Shown: positions 49,301-60,279, numbered from the stretch's first letter. The stretch is DNA of 64,000 bases from Cristatella mucedo (GCA_009760855.2 WPIO01000046.1:559501-623500), one strand, 5' to 3'. Made by a program: numbers and translations. The notes: generated from the letters alone by a model not told the origin.

Positions 49301-52300
49301 CTGGGTCGCTTTGATGCGGGCCTCAAAGCCCACCCCCCCTCTCCGAGGACCAGGTCGCCTACTGCAGTACCAATGCTTGCTGAAGGTGTCATTTGTTCGT
49401 GGCACCGTGTGCCCCTTGTGCATGAGTGTGGTATGTGTGTGCGCACTTCGGATTCGAGTTTGCCCCATGCATATCCTGCATTCGCATTGCACTGGTTCTA
49501 CCAAGACCGACTCTATCAAGAAGAGTTGTTGGCAAGCATTGCATTTGCCATGCATGACATCGACCAAGACCGACCTCTTCTTATCTAAGTGCATTTATGT
49601 CTGTGAGCAGTGTGTGTGTGTGTGCGCGTGCGTGCGTGTGTGTGCCTCGTTTAACCATTGCAGTTGGGTTTGAGTGCATTGCTACCACTGTTCGGTGGCC
49701 GTGATGGCGCACTAGGTAAGGTGGTTGCTTTTCAACCCTTTGACCCGAGGTCGTGAGTTCGAATCTTGCGATGGGCGATCCTCTATCACCTTGATCGTTT
49801 ATTTGCCGCTGCATTGCCGCAAATAAAGGATATCCGTAAAGGCTCTTCTGTTCTTCAGCTCTTCTTCGTGATAGCCGTAAAGGCTCTTCTGTTGCTATGC
49901 AAAAGAGGCCAATAAATCAGCTAGCTTTTTGCTTTTCATATCTGTTACCGTCGTGTGCAGTTACAATCGCCCATGCAACAGACAAGTAATTTAGGAGAAC
50001 ACTGTCATCTGCCCCTGACCTATGCTTCAGCTCGGCCTTACTTGGCTCTTTGCCACGTGACCTGCATGGCGGTGATCGCTGCTGTTGAGGATTCGACATC
50101 CGGTCGTGTGCATGCACCTGCGGCGAGCTCCTGGTGCCTGCTCTGAGCTGCTGATGACCAGTGCCTTTCCTTTCCAGGTGCTGCATACTGCCAATTCATG
50201 GACATGCTGTTCCCAGGTGTGTGGCCAGCAGAAGCTGCTGTGTCTAGCTGCAGGCCGCTGCAGCGGCTGTCCTGCTTACTGACTGCGGTCGCTGACTGGC
50301 GTGCTGTTGCTTGGCGCTGCAGGCTCCATCGCTTTAAAGAGGATTAAATTCAACACGAAGCTGGAGCACGAGTTCATCCAGAATTTCAAAACCTTGCAGG
50401 GTGCATTCCAGAAGTCAGGGGTGGACAAGGTCTGTGCGCACGAACATACGCATGAGTGTGTGCATGTGTGTGTGTGCATGTGTGTGTGTGTGCATGTGTG
50501 TGTGCATGTGTGTGTGTGTGTGTGTGTGCATGTGTGTGTGCATGTGCTAAGTGCATTAAATAGGTGCTGATCGCACTGCCTCGTTTGAGTGTCTCTGACA
50601 TGATAAGGGATGCAATGGCATCGTGTAAGTAGATGATGTGGCGAACGAGTACAATTGTTCCTCTCGTTCAGCTGCTGGTGCCACGTCACCCCTCCTGTGT
50701 CACTTATCGTCTTTCGCACTGACGGCCCTTAGCTGAGCCTTGCCTCATGACGTCACACTTCCTGCGCTGGTCGAATTCCACGTCGGCCCCTTCCCCCTCA
50801 ACCATCGGTCACTCGCTCGGCTTGATAGGCGGTGCCTCCGGCTGGCTGGCTGTGTATCGCCAGCTCGCGGCGCCCTGAGACGACGCTGGCCGCTGCCACC
50901 TGTCTTGCAGCACCTCTCTTTTTTTGCCTTTAGATAATACCAGTCGACAAGTTGATCAAAGGACGTTTTCAGGATAACTTCGAGTTCGTGCAGTGGTTCA
51001 AGCGCTTCTTCGACGCTAACTATCAGGGTCAGGAGTACGACGCCCGCGCACAGCGCGGTGGCGAGGGGCTGGGCGAGGGCAAGACGGCCGTGGCACCGAG
51101 CAGCGCCGGTTTGAAGAAGCCTGCCCCCGCCGTTGCCAAGGCACCTGCAGCTGGAGGCCTTGCTCATCCACGCCCTGCGTCGGGGGCAGTGCCGGCCGCT
51201 AGGACGCCGCCAGGTACCTGGCAGCACCGCACTGCTGCCGCTGTGCTCGGCTATGCGCTGCTGCTGCTGCTGCCACCGAGGTCGTGCTGCTGCCTATGTC
51301 GTGCCAGCGAGCGCTCTCGGTTTGCAATTGCAGCAAAAGCGCCCGGAGCTGCCAAGGTGGCGGTAGCAGGCACAGGAAGCCCTTTGCACGTGGGCCGCAC
51401 CGCGGCAGCTGCGCCAGCCGCTGCAGTTCTGGCATCTGCCCCCAAAGGTAGCGGAGGAGCCGGAGATGCCGCCCGAGTGCAAGAGCTCACCGCGCAGGTA
51501 TGCTCACCACTGCCGCGAGAGCACTGCTTACCGTGGCGGTCGTTGCAGCCGCTGCGAGTGTCGCGGTCGACCGAAATCGGCTCGGCGCGAGCTTTTAGTC
51601 GAGGGAGGTGTGAATTCGCGCTGACTTTGGAAGGTCGCCGCGCGCAGGTGGACGAGCTGAAGCTGACCGTGGAGAGCTTGGAAAAGGAGCGGGACTTCTA
51701 CTTTGGGAAGCTGCGCGATATTGAGACCCTGTGCCAGGACCACGAGGCCGATCCCATATTGAAGCAAGTGCTTGACATTCTCTACGCCACCGAGGTACAG
51801 CTCGCAGCTGCCGTCTGGATGCGGCCGAACGGTGTTGTGGAACCGCATGCATTCTCCCCCCCTCACGTATGCCATACTTTGTTTGCCAGTTCGGACTGGG
51901 ATGTATTTCCGGCTAGTGTGTGGTGCAGTTAGTTGTTGGGCTGTTGTTGCCACAATGAGATGCAAGATAATGTGCTAATGACGTCTGCCGATGACGTCTG
52001 CACGTGTTGTGTGCGATATGTCGTCGTACCGTGCGTGCTCCTCGATGTTTCTGGGGCGATGACAGAGCCGCAGTGAGCTGCAGGCAGTGCATCGTGTTAA
52101 ACTGGGCTGCTTGCAGCGGCGCACCGAGAGACGGTTGACTGAACGTGCCCGATCTGTTGGTGCATGCATTGGGGGCGGGTGCAGCTCTGGAAAGAAGGAT
52201 CACTGCAGTGAGCATTCACAGTGCTCTGCAAATACTAGAGCGAGTTGTTAAGCCTGTGAGCTGTGGGCAGTGGAACATCAAAACCTACCCGATGCGGCAT

Positions 52301-54746
52301 GTTGAGTGAGCATTCCGCGTGCAGTAGTGGCCAGACACCAGGCACGAGCTGAGGAGGCCATCAGCGCACGTGACTGCAGACGCTGAGGCCATCGGTGTCT
52401 GCAGTCACGTCGCCAGCAAGACAGTAAGTAAAAGTCGGTAAGCCCAACGTACCACTGGTGATTTCCCCGTGCATCCTAGCTGGTTGGTCTGGTTGCACTG
52501 GCTGTCCGACAGTCTGTCTGCCGATTGCGGGCTCAGGCGTGAGCTGCTGAGTATAGGCCCCTACAGGAAGCGTGCACCCAAAAGCTGGCCGTGGGCTGCT
52601 AGTTGCTGGCAGATATTTATAATAATGATAGTTGTAGTATTACATTTTTAGTGCCCTCGGAGGACTGAATCTCTTTCTAGCACTTTGCATATGTTGCAAA
52701 GGAACTGTATCCATCATAAGGTTAGTATTTGTGGGAAACGTGACAGGACGGCTCGAGCGCAAGCAGTTAGAGGACTGTGGAAGGAGGTGAGCAGCTGGAG
52801 ACAGCTGCCCGACTATCAGCCAAGGCAGACTGTGGACAGGCTGACTTGGCTGATGAGTGGAACTCGGCTGACATGGGCAAAAAGTCGTCCAAATCGGTGC
52901 AGTGCTTATTTGGCAGAAGTAACTGCAGTTATAATGCTAAACCGGGACCCCTGGATTTGTCTCCTGCCGCCACGATTCAGCTAGTTACCTAAGTGGCTCT
53001 GGCTTCTGCTAGATGAGATGGAGCAAATGCCACCTGGCTGGTGCTGGTCCCACGAATAACTGCTGTACAGCTGCCATTTTCTTAGTAAACGTCAGAAAAC
53101 TGCATTTTGATTCCAGATTATACAGAATTGTGTTAAGTGTTTTCCAACAAAATTTCTTGCAGTTTCACTCGCCCGTTCTAATGCTGTGGCCTAAGGCTCT
53201 AGGCCAGGTAGCCTGGCTAAATATTCGAACTTCGGTACAACTGCTATTTTCTCTATAGGCTTTTAACAACTGCGGTTTTGATTCCATATTGTAAAAAACA
53301 GTGTTACAGATTTGCCAACTAAATTTCAACCCATTTCACATGAGTGTTCTCATGCAATGGCCAGCTCTGCATTTTTTTACTGAAATGTGGCTATTATTTC
53401 AGTAATATGCTTCAGAAAGTGCGGTTTTGAAACCACGTTGTCGAATTTAACAATCAAATTTCATGTGATTGCACTGAAGCATTCCCGTTCCCAGGATCGT
53501 GGGTCCGAATCCTGCCGTGTGCGATCTTTTAGTGGAGCTGCAAGCAGTGGAGGTGGCCTTTAAGGCTGTCGCTATATAAAAAGAGGATGTGAAATCGGCT
53601 TTTTTTCTTTATTCGAAAACCTGCTGATTCGGACTACTCGCTCTCTACTTAGCTTCTCCTGTTGTGGTTTTGTTCAGCTCTTGAGAACTGCTGGATGTTT
53701 TCATGGCTGGAACTGACTCATAAGCCAAGACATGCTAATCGCCATTTACGTCGTCTTTTTTCTCCTCACTGTTATTTCCCCACAAACACACTTCTCGAGC
53801 TATCTGTCTAGCTGTCTGTCTACATATATTTAGTGCTGGCTCGAAAAGTCCACTCACCCTGGTACTCAAGGTTTAACCTTCAGGCTTTCACGGGCTGCTG
53901 ACCAAACAAAGATTCGTCAAAAACTACTTACTCCAGGTTATTGCTGATCAAGCAGGTTGGATTGGAATGCTCAAATACTCTGCTTGGGAATAGTTACATT
54001 TGGCAGCAAGATAGCTACCTTATGCAAACTGGTGTGCCAATGAAGTACCTTTTGACGAATCCTTTTCTGTGCTGGTGCAGTGACTCAGCCAGTCGCATGA
54101 TTTGACTCTCCAGAATGACCATGGAGTGATATCGGAGGCAGCTGAGGCATGGTGTTCTGCCTGTATCAGTAGCCGACATTTTCAGTAAAACTCTGGTTCT
54201 ATGGAACATGCTGCACTAGAAGAGGCAAAGCAGATGCATATGGCATCTACGGCTGTCTAGACAAGGGAGGTCATACAGAATCGTGGTGGGATGGCGTCAC
54301 ACTACACGAATTCATCCGACCAGCATGTTTTTGTTTCTGGGTTGTCAGTGAGTATTTTACCGTGCTGCACATAAACTTTAGTCTGCCTGACATCGTGGAA
54401 AACCCTCTTATCTCCCAATCGAATTAATACCCACAGTCGAAGCTGCCATACTGAGAGGTTTTTTGTGTCTGAGGATGTACTATACACGTGTATGTGTGTA
54501 CTCTTTTGTTTAAAACATACTAGCAAATTTAGCAGCCTCTTTTGTATAGCGGCAGAAGAGCCTTCACGGTTATCACCACCGCTTGCAGCGGCAATAGAGG
54601 ATCGCCCACCATAGGATTGGAAGCCACGACCTCGGAACCAAGGCCATGAAAAGCAACCGTCTTACCCAGTGAGCCATCACGGCTTTTGTGTTTCTTCCTC
54701 TCATTCACTCTCCTCTATCTCTTTCTATCTCTCTCTCACTGCCCTG

Positions 54747-54801
<55 letters not shown>

Positions 54802-54822
54802 ATAATAATAATATTGCACTTG

Positions 54823-54896
<74 letters not shown>

Positions 54897-55915
54897 TTCT
54901 CATTCTGTCACTGGCTCCGTGTGTCTATGTGTTGCACTTCTGCTACGTTATCCCATTGGCTTAGGTAGGGCTACCTACATAAGTGTGGGCTGTAGGTTCA
55001 GCCAAATACTCAATTCTCATTGGCGATGGCAAATTAATCCAGATCGTTGATGCGTCTTTGTACTTGTTGGATAAGTGCAGTGAAATATCAAGCAGTGCAT
55101 GCGCACTTACAGGCAGCTTCGCAGTTGCCGAACAGACGGTTCCACTCACGACTCTCGTGCTCCAGTCCAGTAAGTGTCAAATGCAGCCGTGCCGTGCTGC
55201 CATCCACCTTGTAGTGGTTTAGCAGGCTTCTACCCTTAACTCTCATGCGTTGGCCAGAAAGAATTGGGGTGCTTGTTAGGGCTTTAAATGTTCGTCTGGC
55301 GCCGGTAGTATTTTGTTATTACGTGTTCTTTTTGCTTTGTTGTTCAGCACAACCGAGTGCTGTATGCTGGCATCCCATTTGTCCTGCGGCCACCCCAATC
55401 GGATGAAGTCATAAACTCGGGTGACTTACATGAAACGTGAACCTGGCATGCAATGGGCAACTTACGTGCGATGGACAACTTGCTTGCTATGGGCAACTTG
55501 CTTTGATGGGCAACTTATGTGCGATGGACAACTTGCTTGCTATGGGCAACTTGCTTGTGTTGGGCAACTTGAGTGCTGTGGGCAATTTGAGTGTGGTGGG
55601 CAACTTACCTGCGGTGAGCAACTTTAGCAAGCATCGTTAGCTTAATTGTGGCTGACTAGAGAAAAAATAGATTGTTTGTCTAGCGCCCTAATGAAGGAGT
55701 CACATAGAAACCTCTTCTGGCTTGCTTTTTCTGGAGATTTGGTTAGGATATGTGTCGCTTTGTCTCGAGTAATTATCGCCTTCTCTTTATGCGTGCTTGG
55801 CACTGCATCACTGATTTCTTTCGTTCATTCTCGGTCGCAGGAGGGCTTTGCTCCACCGGAAGGCGGTGAGAGCGGCAATGGCACGGCTGCTGCTGAGGAG
55901 GAAGATGAGTACTAA
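43272..55915 (+). CDS. MAPRE1: EB1 / MAPRE-family microtubule plus-end-binding protein (7 coding exons)
   Basis: The spliced frame is 43272-43392, 50178-50216, 50323-50429, 50934-51213, 51334-51497, 51648-51794 and 55841-55915: 933 bases, 310 codons plus stop. In the family, EB1 tracks growing microtubule ends through an N-terminal calponin-homology (CH) domain and recruits partners through a C-terminal EB-homology (EBH) coiled coil. Here the CH domain covers about residues 14-116 ([41 protein letters not shown]). An Ala/Pro/Gly-rich linker covers about 135-225. The EBH region (about 230-290) has [16 protein letters not shown], with the conserved FYF at 254-256, and ILYATEEGFAPPE. The chain ends EEEDEY; family members usually end EEY/F. 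At 310 residues it is longer than human EB1 (268), because of the linker. Exon phases fit exactly. Orthology to MAPRE1 versus MAPRE2/3 is not resolved. Confidence 0.93.
45230..46575 (+). mobile_element. LINE family 1 copy in EB1 intron 1, old
   Basis: [20 protein letters not shown] (45320-45380) is the RT palm motif usually read LLDLSAAFDTIDH. Later blocks in shifting frames include the YADDTQLYL-like region near 45570, the SARNLGV-like region near 45815, [20 protein letters not shown] (46020-46080), and a decayed ATTATTATC tail near 46560. It is in the same orientation as the gene. Confidence 0.75.
49697..49925 (+). mobile_element. SINE2 copy with internal duplication, EB1 intron 1
   Basis: The GGCCGTGATGGCGCACTAGG head and GAGTTCGAATCTTGCG B box are clear. 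GTAAAGGCTCTTCTGTT appears twice (about 49831 and 49880), making this copy about 55 bases longer than the others. It ends AATAAATCAGCTAGC. Confidence 0.88.
50178..50216 (+). CDS. MAPRE1: EB1 coding exon 2
   Basis: A 39-base exon encodes [12 protein letters not shown], one of the most conserved CH-domain stretches. The acceptor is CTTTCCTTTTCCAG and the donor is CAG/GTGTGT. It finishes Gly41 and starts Gly54. Confidence 0.95.
50323..50429 (+). CDS. MAPRE1: EB1 coding exon 3
   Basis: Encodes [20 protein letters not shown] through KSGVDK, residues 54-89. The acceptor is GCGCTGCAG and the donor AAG/GTCTGT, a weaker +3 position than the others. Intron 2 is only 106 bases. Confidence 0.95.
50456..50546. 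repeat. (TG)n with CATG interruptions, EB1 intron 3
   Basis: TG-rich tract with periodic GCATG interruptions lying 27 bases after the exon 3 donor. Confidence 0.9.
50934..51213 (+). CDS. MAPRE1: EB1 coding exon 4
   Basis: Begins [20 protein letters not shown] and includes [16 protein letters not shown], the end of the CH domain, then [11 protein letters not shown] and a Pro/Ala linker. The acceptor has a good pyrimidine tract (CTCTCTTTTTTTGCCTTTAG). The donor CAG/GTACCT at 51214 is chosen because reading on gives a Leu/Cys-rich segment foreign to EB1. Confidence 0.9.
51334..51497 (+). CDS. MAPRE1: EB1 coding exon 5
   Basis: Encodes the Ala-rich rest of the linker and the start of the coiled coil ([11 protein letters not shown]), residues 183-237. 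The acceptor is TTTGCAATTGCAG and the donor CAG/GTATGC. The boundary joins ELTAQ to VDELKLTVE, matching the human register MQQ-VNVLKLTVE. Confidence 0.85.
51648..51794 (+). CDS. MAPRE1: EB1 coding exon 6
   Basis: Encodes [19 protein letters not shown] through [10 protein letters not shown], the EBH domain core. The acceptor (GGTCGCCGCGCGCAG) has a poor pyrimidine tract; the donor is GAG/GTACAG. Confidence 0.93.
52618..52702 (-). mobile_element. LINE family 1 3' end
   Basis: The AATAATGATAGTTGTAGTAT tail remnant is followed by GTGCCCTCGGAGGACTGAAT and CTCTTTCTAGCACTTTGCAT, the family 1 terminus in minus orientation. Confidence 0.7.
53484..53608 (+). mobile_element. SINE2 fragment, head lost
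   Basis: Starts in the palindrome (CGTTCCCAGGATCGTGG), then has GGTCCGAATCCTGCCG and GTGGCCTTTAAGGCTGTCGC, then an end GTGAAATCGGC with a T-rich stretch. The A-box part is missing. Confidence 0.75.
54521..54684 (-). mobile_element. SINE2 copy in EB1 intron 6
   Basis: Reversed: AGCCGTGATGGCTCACTGGG head, partly decayed palindrome, a B box with GG replacing GA (CCAATCCTATGGTGGGCGAT), ATAACCGTGAAGGCTCTTCT body. Confidence 0.88.
54749..54892. repeat. (TC)n microsatellite split by a 21-base LINE tail
   Basis: CT repeats at 54749-54801 and 54823-54892 flank ATAATAATAATATTGCACTT, which equals the extreme 3' end of LINE family 1 in minus orientation. Confidence 0.92.
55453..55630. repeat. 18-bp minisatellite, about ten units
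   Basis: Units close to ATGGGCAACTTGCTTGCT vary at the last half. The 18-base period keeps two plus frames open through it, so the short peptides there are by-products. Confidence 0.92.
55841..55915 (+). CDS. MAPRE1: EB1 coding exon 7 (C-terminus)
   Basis: Encodes [14 protein letters not shown] and the acidic tail ending EEEDEY then TAA. The acceptor is TTCTCGGTCGCAG. The EGFAPPE start matches insect and other EB1 C-termini directly after ILYATE. Confidence 0.93.
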   Translation, partial: EGFAPPEGGESGNGTAAAEEEDEY

Positions 55916-56020
55916 CCTGACAGATTCGGCTGCAGGACGACGAGCAGGCAGCAGGCGTGGCGAGAGCTAGCATTCAGCCGTCGTGCAGCTTTGTGCCACT
56001 GCCTTGTCGGCCTGAGTTGC

Positions 56021-56110
<90 letters not shown>

Positions 56111-57300
56111 GCTTCCTCTTGCCCTAGCCTGGGCGACGTCGTCTTGATCGAACCGATTGGGTCACGTATGCACGGCCGCCTCGTGCCGCTATCCTCCTTT
56201 GGCCGTTCGGCGTGCCTGCAGCTGCTGCTCGGACGGGCGCCTGCGCTCAGCTCTCTACTCGGTGTCGAACGGGAGGGAGGGTGGGAGCAGCAGCGCCGTC
56301 TTCGTGCTTACGCTGTTCATCCTCCGCCCGCCCGCCCGCCCGCCTAGCTCGTCCTCTCTTTGGCCCTGCCCTGGTAGCTGCTCCTCCGGCTCGGCTGCGT
56401 TTGGCGGGTGGCGTTCGGTGCCCGCTCCTACGCTCCTCTGCTCTTCGAATCGTCTTCCCTCTCCTCTTCTTGCAGCCGATCTGGCTTTGTGTGTAGGCGC
56501 CTGCGAGCGCTGCACGGCTGCGTTTAGGCCCGGGGCAAAGTGCAAGCGTGGACAGCAGCTGCTGTGGCGGCACTGCTGTTTCTGCTGCTGCTGCTGCTGC
56601 TGCTGAAGTCTTCTCGGGTGGTGCAGATCACAAGTTGCTGTTGGCGTCTGGCCTCCGTGTCAGTGCGATGAGGATGGCCGGTCGACTTGCCGGTGCTCTG
56701 TCATTGTAGTGCAATAATGCACCGTAGGAGTTGTGTTTTTGATCTGCTGCCTGTTCTGTTCTTTTTTTTTTTACTGCGAATACAATATAAGCTCCAGGGC
56801 TGCCGGATGTGCAGTGTGACCACTGTGTTGCAGATTGTGCTACTGTCACGTGCTCATCCCAACGTGCTGGCTGGCAGTTCATGTTGTGGTTCTCCTTGCA
56901 CCCCAGCAGCTGTGCACGTCTGGCACTTGCTCAGCTCAGCTCGTTGACCCGAGGCTCAAAACATGCGACTGGAAGCCTTCAGTAGATTAAGGGTGCAGTG
57001 GCTGCCTCGGTGAGCACACGGCAGTGTTCTCGTTTGTAGACCGGTTCTCGGCTGTAACAGGCTGCTACCAGAAACTGTTTAATAGTGATCGGCCTGCAAA
57101 TGGCTGAGAGAAAGTCGAAGTCGAGTGATCATATTCTGCTTCCTGACTCTTGACCTGTACACTCCTAGTGCAAGAACATGATTTTAAGTAGCCCGGATTA
57201 CTTGTTCCTTTTTGAATGTGTAGCAGAATCGTCAGCCCAGCTTACCAAAATAGGACTACATTTTTCAAAGGAACATGTAAGCGCTAAAGAATAAAAATGT
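55916..57300 (+). other. EB1 3' untranslated region and downstream DNA (inferred)
   Basis: No further coding exon. Contains (TC)n at 56025-56106, CCCGCCCGCCCGCC near 56328-56344 and eight CTG units at 56582-56605. GC-rich frames at 56157-56606 have no recognisable protein. Confidence 0.5.
57290..57295 (+). terminator. Candidate polyadenylation signal for EB1
   Basis: The first AATAAA downstream of the EB1 stop codon that I could find, about 1.4 kb away. Use is unproven. Confidence 0.3.
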
Positions 57301-58059
57301 GGCATGTCACCGGGAATTGAACCCCTAAGAGCTTTTATCTGACAGGAAGTCTGACAAATTCATCCATTTCAACAGACTATGTGCCTTGGTAGGGCAGCCA
57401 TCGTGACTAGCTGGTAAAGGTTATCGCATTATTCATTAGCTTTGGTGCTTGCTGCTGCTGCAAGGAGTGATGAAACCCGTTGTTTTCAGTCGTAGTGTAA
57501 CTTGATGTTGCCTGCACACGGTTTTGTGTGTATGTATTCCATCGAATCAAGTAATTGTGATTGTATGCAGCTCCAAATTGAGATCAGATGTTGTTAAGGA
57601 GCCATCTTTCGACAGTGATAAACATGCTGGCAGTCAATTGTAATAAGTGGGTGGGTCGGAACGGTACAAAGCAGAAAACCCCTTCACTTAAAAGGTGAAC
57701 GGGTTGCCTGATTTCAATTAAGTTGTCTGAACAGCCACGTTTGGCAAGTTTCCTCGGGTGTTACTCCGGCTTGGCCGTGATATTTGGCGGAGTGACATTT
57801 GATATTGATCTTGCCCCTGGTGTAACCTACAGGAGGTACTTACAACCACCTGATTATGGTCGGTGTCATCGGTCGTTACTCTTGAATAACAAAACCTGAG
57901 AATCGATATCTGTACTGGATTGCTGCAAATGACTTGAATGTAAGGACTTGCATTAGAAAATGCACTAACGCGGGCCAATCATTTCACAAGCACTTATATG
58001 TCCAAAAGTAAGTACCTATCCTTATGTGTTAAAATATGTAGCTGGATTAGAAGGCTGAA
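57301..58059. other. Intergenic, nothing firm
   Basis: No gene. A GGTTCAATTCC B-box-like motif lies on the minus strand at about 57312-57322 without a convincing A box. Confidence 0.4.
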
Positions 58060-58887
58060 CTCATCTATTAAGGATGCTGTAGTGTGACCTCACCGTGTGC
58101 TCGGAATTTAGGTGTCGTCTTCGACACCTACTTAACTTGTGAGTTTCGTTTAAGTAGACTGCTTCCACAGTTAGCCATCACGTCCGACTCTTATCCAAGA
58201 TTAGAAACTGTTCCATGGTGGCTTGCAAAGAATACACCAGCTCCTCGTTCTTTCTCGGCTAAACTATTTTAAAGTCCTTTCGGCTGGGCTACAGAAAAAA
58301 GCCACTAGGACTGCAGCGGGTGATGAATATGGCTCCAGGGCTAGTTTGCAAATCCTAGAGCTTTGACCATGTGTCTCCTTTGCTAAAAGAGCTAGGATGG
58401 CTGCCGGTTGATCGACGGATACAGAGAAAAGTTCGTACGCTGACCCGCAATTCCCGCCACGGCTTGGCTCCTTCGTACGTAGCTGAACTGCTGCACCAGT
58501 TTCAGCCTCTTCGCGTCCTCAGGCCCTGTGTGGACGATAAATTAGCTGTTCCATTCCTCCGCTGGAAGACCTTAGGCGGCAGAAGCTTTTTCTCTGCTGA
58601 TCCAAGACGGTGGCTTCCATGATTCTTAGGCAAGGCTAACTACTTTCTTGCTGCAGACTACGATACGTATTTTCCAGAAGTCCTAAAACTACTACTTCAA
58701 AAGTACTCGCTACACCAACCGCTCTCCTCACTCAGCTATGCTTCTCACTTTCTCTTAGTTGAGTGAGATGAATTCTGTTGGACTATTAAATCCGTACCGA
58801 AAGCCGCTTAGGCTGAGTTCGTTATACAAAACTCTCCTGCCTAACCACTGCATGGTCTTTGTGAAGTTACAGGTGGAGCTTACATGA
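58060..58887 (+). mobile_element. LINE family 2 copy, plus strand, 5'-truncated
   Basis: SPCARNLGVVFDTYLTCEFR (58084-58150) and a WLAKN segment are followed by HVSPLLKELGWLPVDRRIQ, GLAPSYVAELLHQFQPLRVL and DDKLAVPFLR (58365-58620). The 3' untranslated region has CCGAAAGCCGCTTAGGCTGA and ends GTTACAGGTGGAGCTTACAT. Frame changes near 58270 and 58350 disable it. Confidence 0.88.
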
Positions 58888-60279
58888 TTGATGGCACTAC
58901 TTTAGAAATTTGGTGAAATCATTAGGAAGCGTGTCGAGCTAATGAGCCGTGCGGCCAGATTCTTAATACTTATTCTATGCGTATTTTTCTGATCTATTAT
59001 TAATAGCGCCTTATCACCTTACTGCTGGTCTACTGTATTAGGCCTCGACCGTGGAGAGATAGTTATCCATTCGCATACCCTCTGCGATTAGGAATGTTTG
59101 GCGTAACCCGATCTTCCTATTAATACGGGCCTCGGTAGCTCAGCCATCGCTCTCTTCGAGTCCTTTTCTGCGTTCATGCTTATCTACGAAATATAACTCT
59201 CTTTACTTACGATCAGTCGAATGTGACAATCTTTGAGTGCATGCAGTAAACGACTCGGACAGATGCAACAGTACTGTGTTCTTCAAGACTGTTACGAAAC
59301 ATGAAATCAATGCGTCCATGGGATGCCGTAACTCTCAGAGGTATATAAAACAGTCTTTGATTCATATTTTGATGTGTCGTGCCCTGGTGCGTCAGTGCAT
59401 GGCGTCAGTTGAGGTCATGCCTAGTTACAATGTCTCACGAAAACTTTAATGACCTAAGGAACTTTTACTTGGAGATGGCTTTTGCTTCAAGCGGCTACTC
59501 GCATCAGTATGAGAAGCATTGAATTGGCGGACTTGTCTCCGAGCGTAGTAGAACGCACGTGCATTGCTTACCATCGCTGTGCAATCGCTTGACATTCGGA
59601 CGACGTGCCTAATTCGTATCAAGCCCTTTTCGTGAGCATTGAGTTGTTTGGAATTAATACTTATGTGTCAATATACTGCGCTGCATATTCCTTTTAGCTT
59701 TTCAATAAAAAAAAATAGTATTGGATTGTAAGGTCACTGCATTTTTTTCGCTTCCAGCGCGGCATTGAAATAGTGCTTGATTTGAGTTTTAGATGGCATA
59801 TTTTTACCGCGTGCACGCACAACAGTCCAGCGTAGCAGCAAAGAGCTGTCACTCGTGGCAGCAAAATGTGTCGCGCCCACAAAATCGTGACACTGCAGCA
59901 CGTGGCAGCAGTGCTATCGTCGCTTCTGCATTTTCTCGTTTACACTCGATCTTTCTGCGGCCATCTCTACTCGCTGCGGTCGGTGCTATTAGACTTTTCC
60001 TCCACAATCGTGGAGCTCGGCCACCTCGAACTCGGCAGCTGCTCCGCTTGTTAATTTCGGAGCTTATTCGGCTGCCTGTTCGGCTCGATGGGCGATCGTT
60101 TGGTGTTTAACCATACTAGCACTACAGAGCAGAGCAAGAGCTTCTGTTGCCAATGATCTTCGTGCTCAGAAGTGAAACTGCCGATTTTCATGTCCGCAGA
60201 GGACATGCTTGCACGGTGAGGCTGCAACTCGTGCTCTACTTCCACTAGGAATGAATGAGCTCAGAATGTCTCTCTGTAT
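58888..60279. other. Intergenic, nothing recognised
   Basis: Frames at 59793-60110 and elsewhere show no domain. A CACGTGGCAGCAG motif recurs loosely near 59860 and 59900. Confidence 0.4.

Larger units (their letters stand above)
43393..50177 (+). other. EB1 intron 1 (6.8 kb)
   Basis: Contains an old plus-strand LINE family 1 copy (45230-46575), a SINE2 (49697-49925), a short TG-rich tract (about 49612-49642) and otherwise unrecognised DNA. No other gene was seen inside; frames at 47870-48298 and 48736-49278 have no recognisable domain. Confidence 0.85.
51795..55840 (+). other. EB1 intron 6 (4.0 kb)
   Basis: Contains a LINE family 1 3' end (52618-52702), two SINE2 copies (53484-53608, 54521-54684), a split CT microsatellite (54749-54892) and an 18-bp minisatellite (55453-55630). 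No other gene recognised. Confidence 0.85.

Noticed and set aside
51199..51490. Ala/Ser-rich minus frames across EB1 exons 4-5
   Set aside because: Antisense shadows of the GC-rich EB1 linker exons.
56157..56606. 149-codon plus frame ending in Cys repeats
   Set aside because: Includes the CTG repeat and GC-rich 3' flank; no homology recognised.
57304..57345. Possible tRNA or SINE on the minus strand
   Set aside because: A B-box-like GGTTCAATTCC is present, but no A box at a proper distance and no tRNA fold was found.
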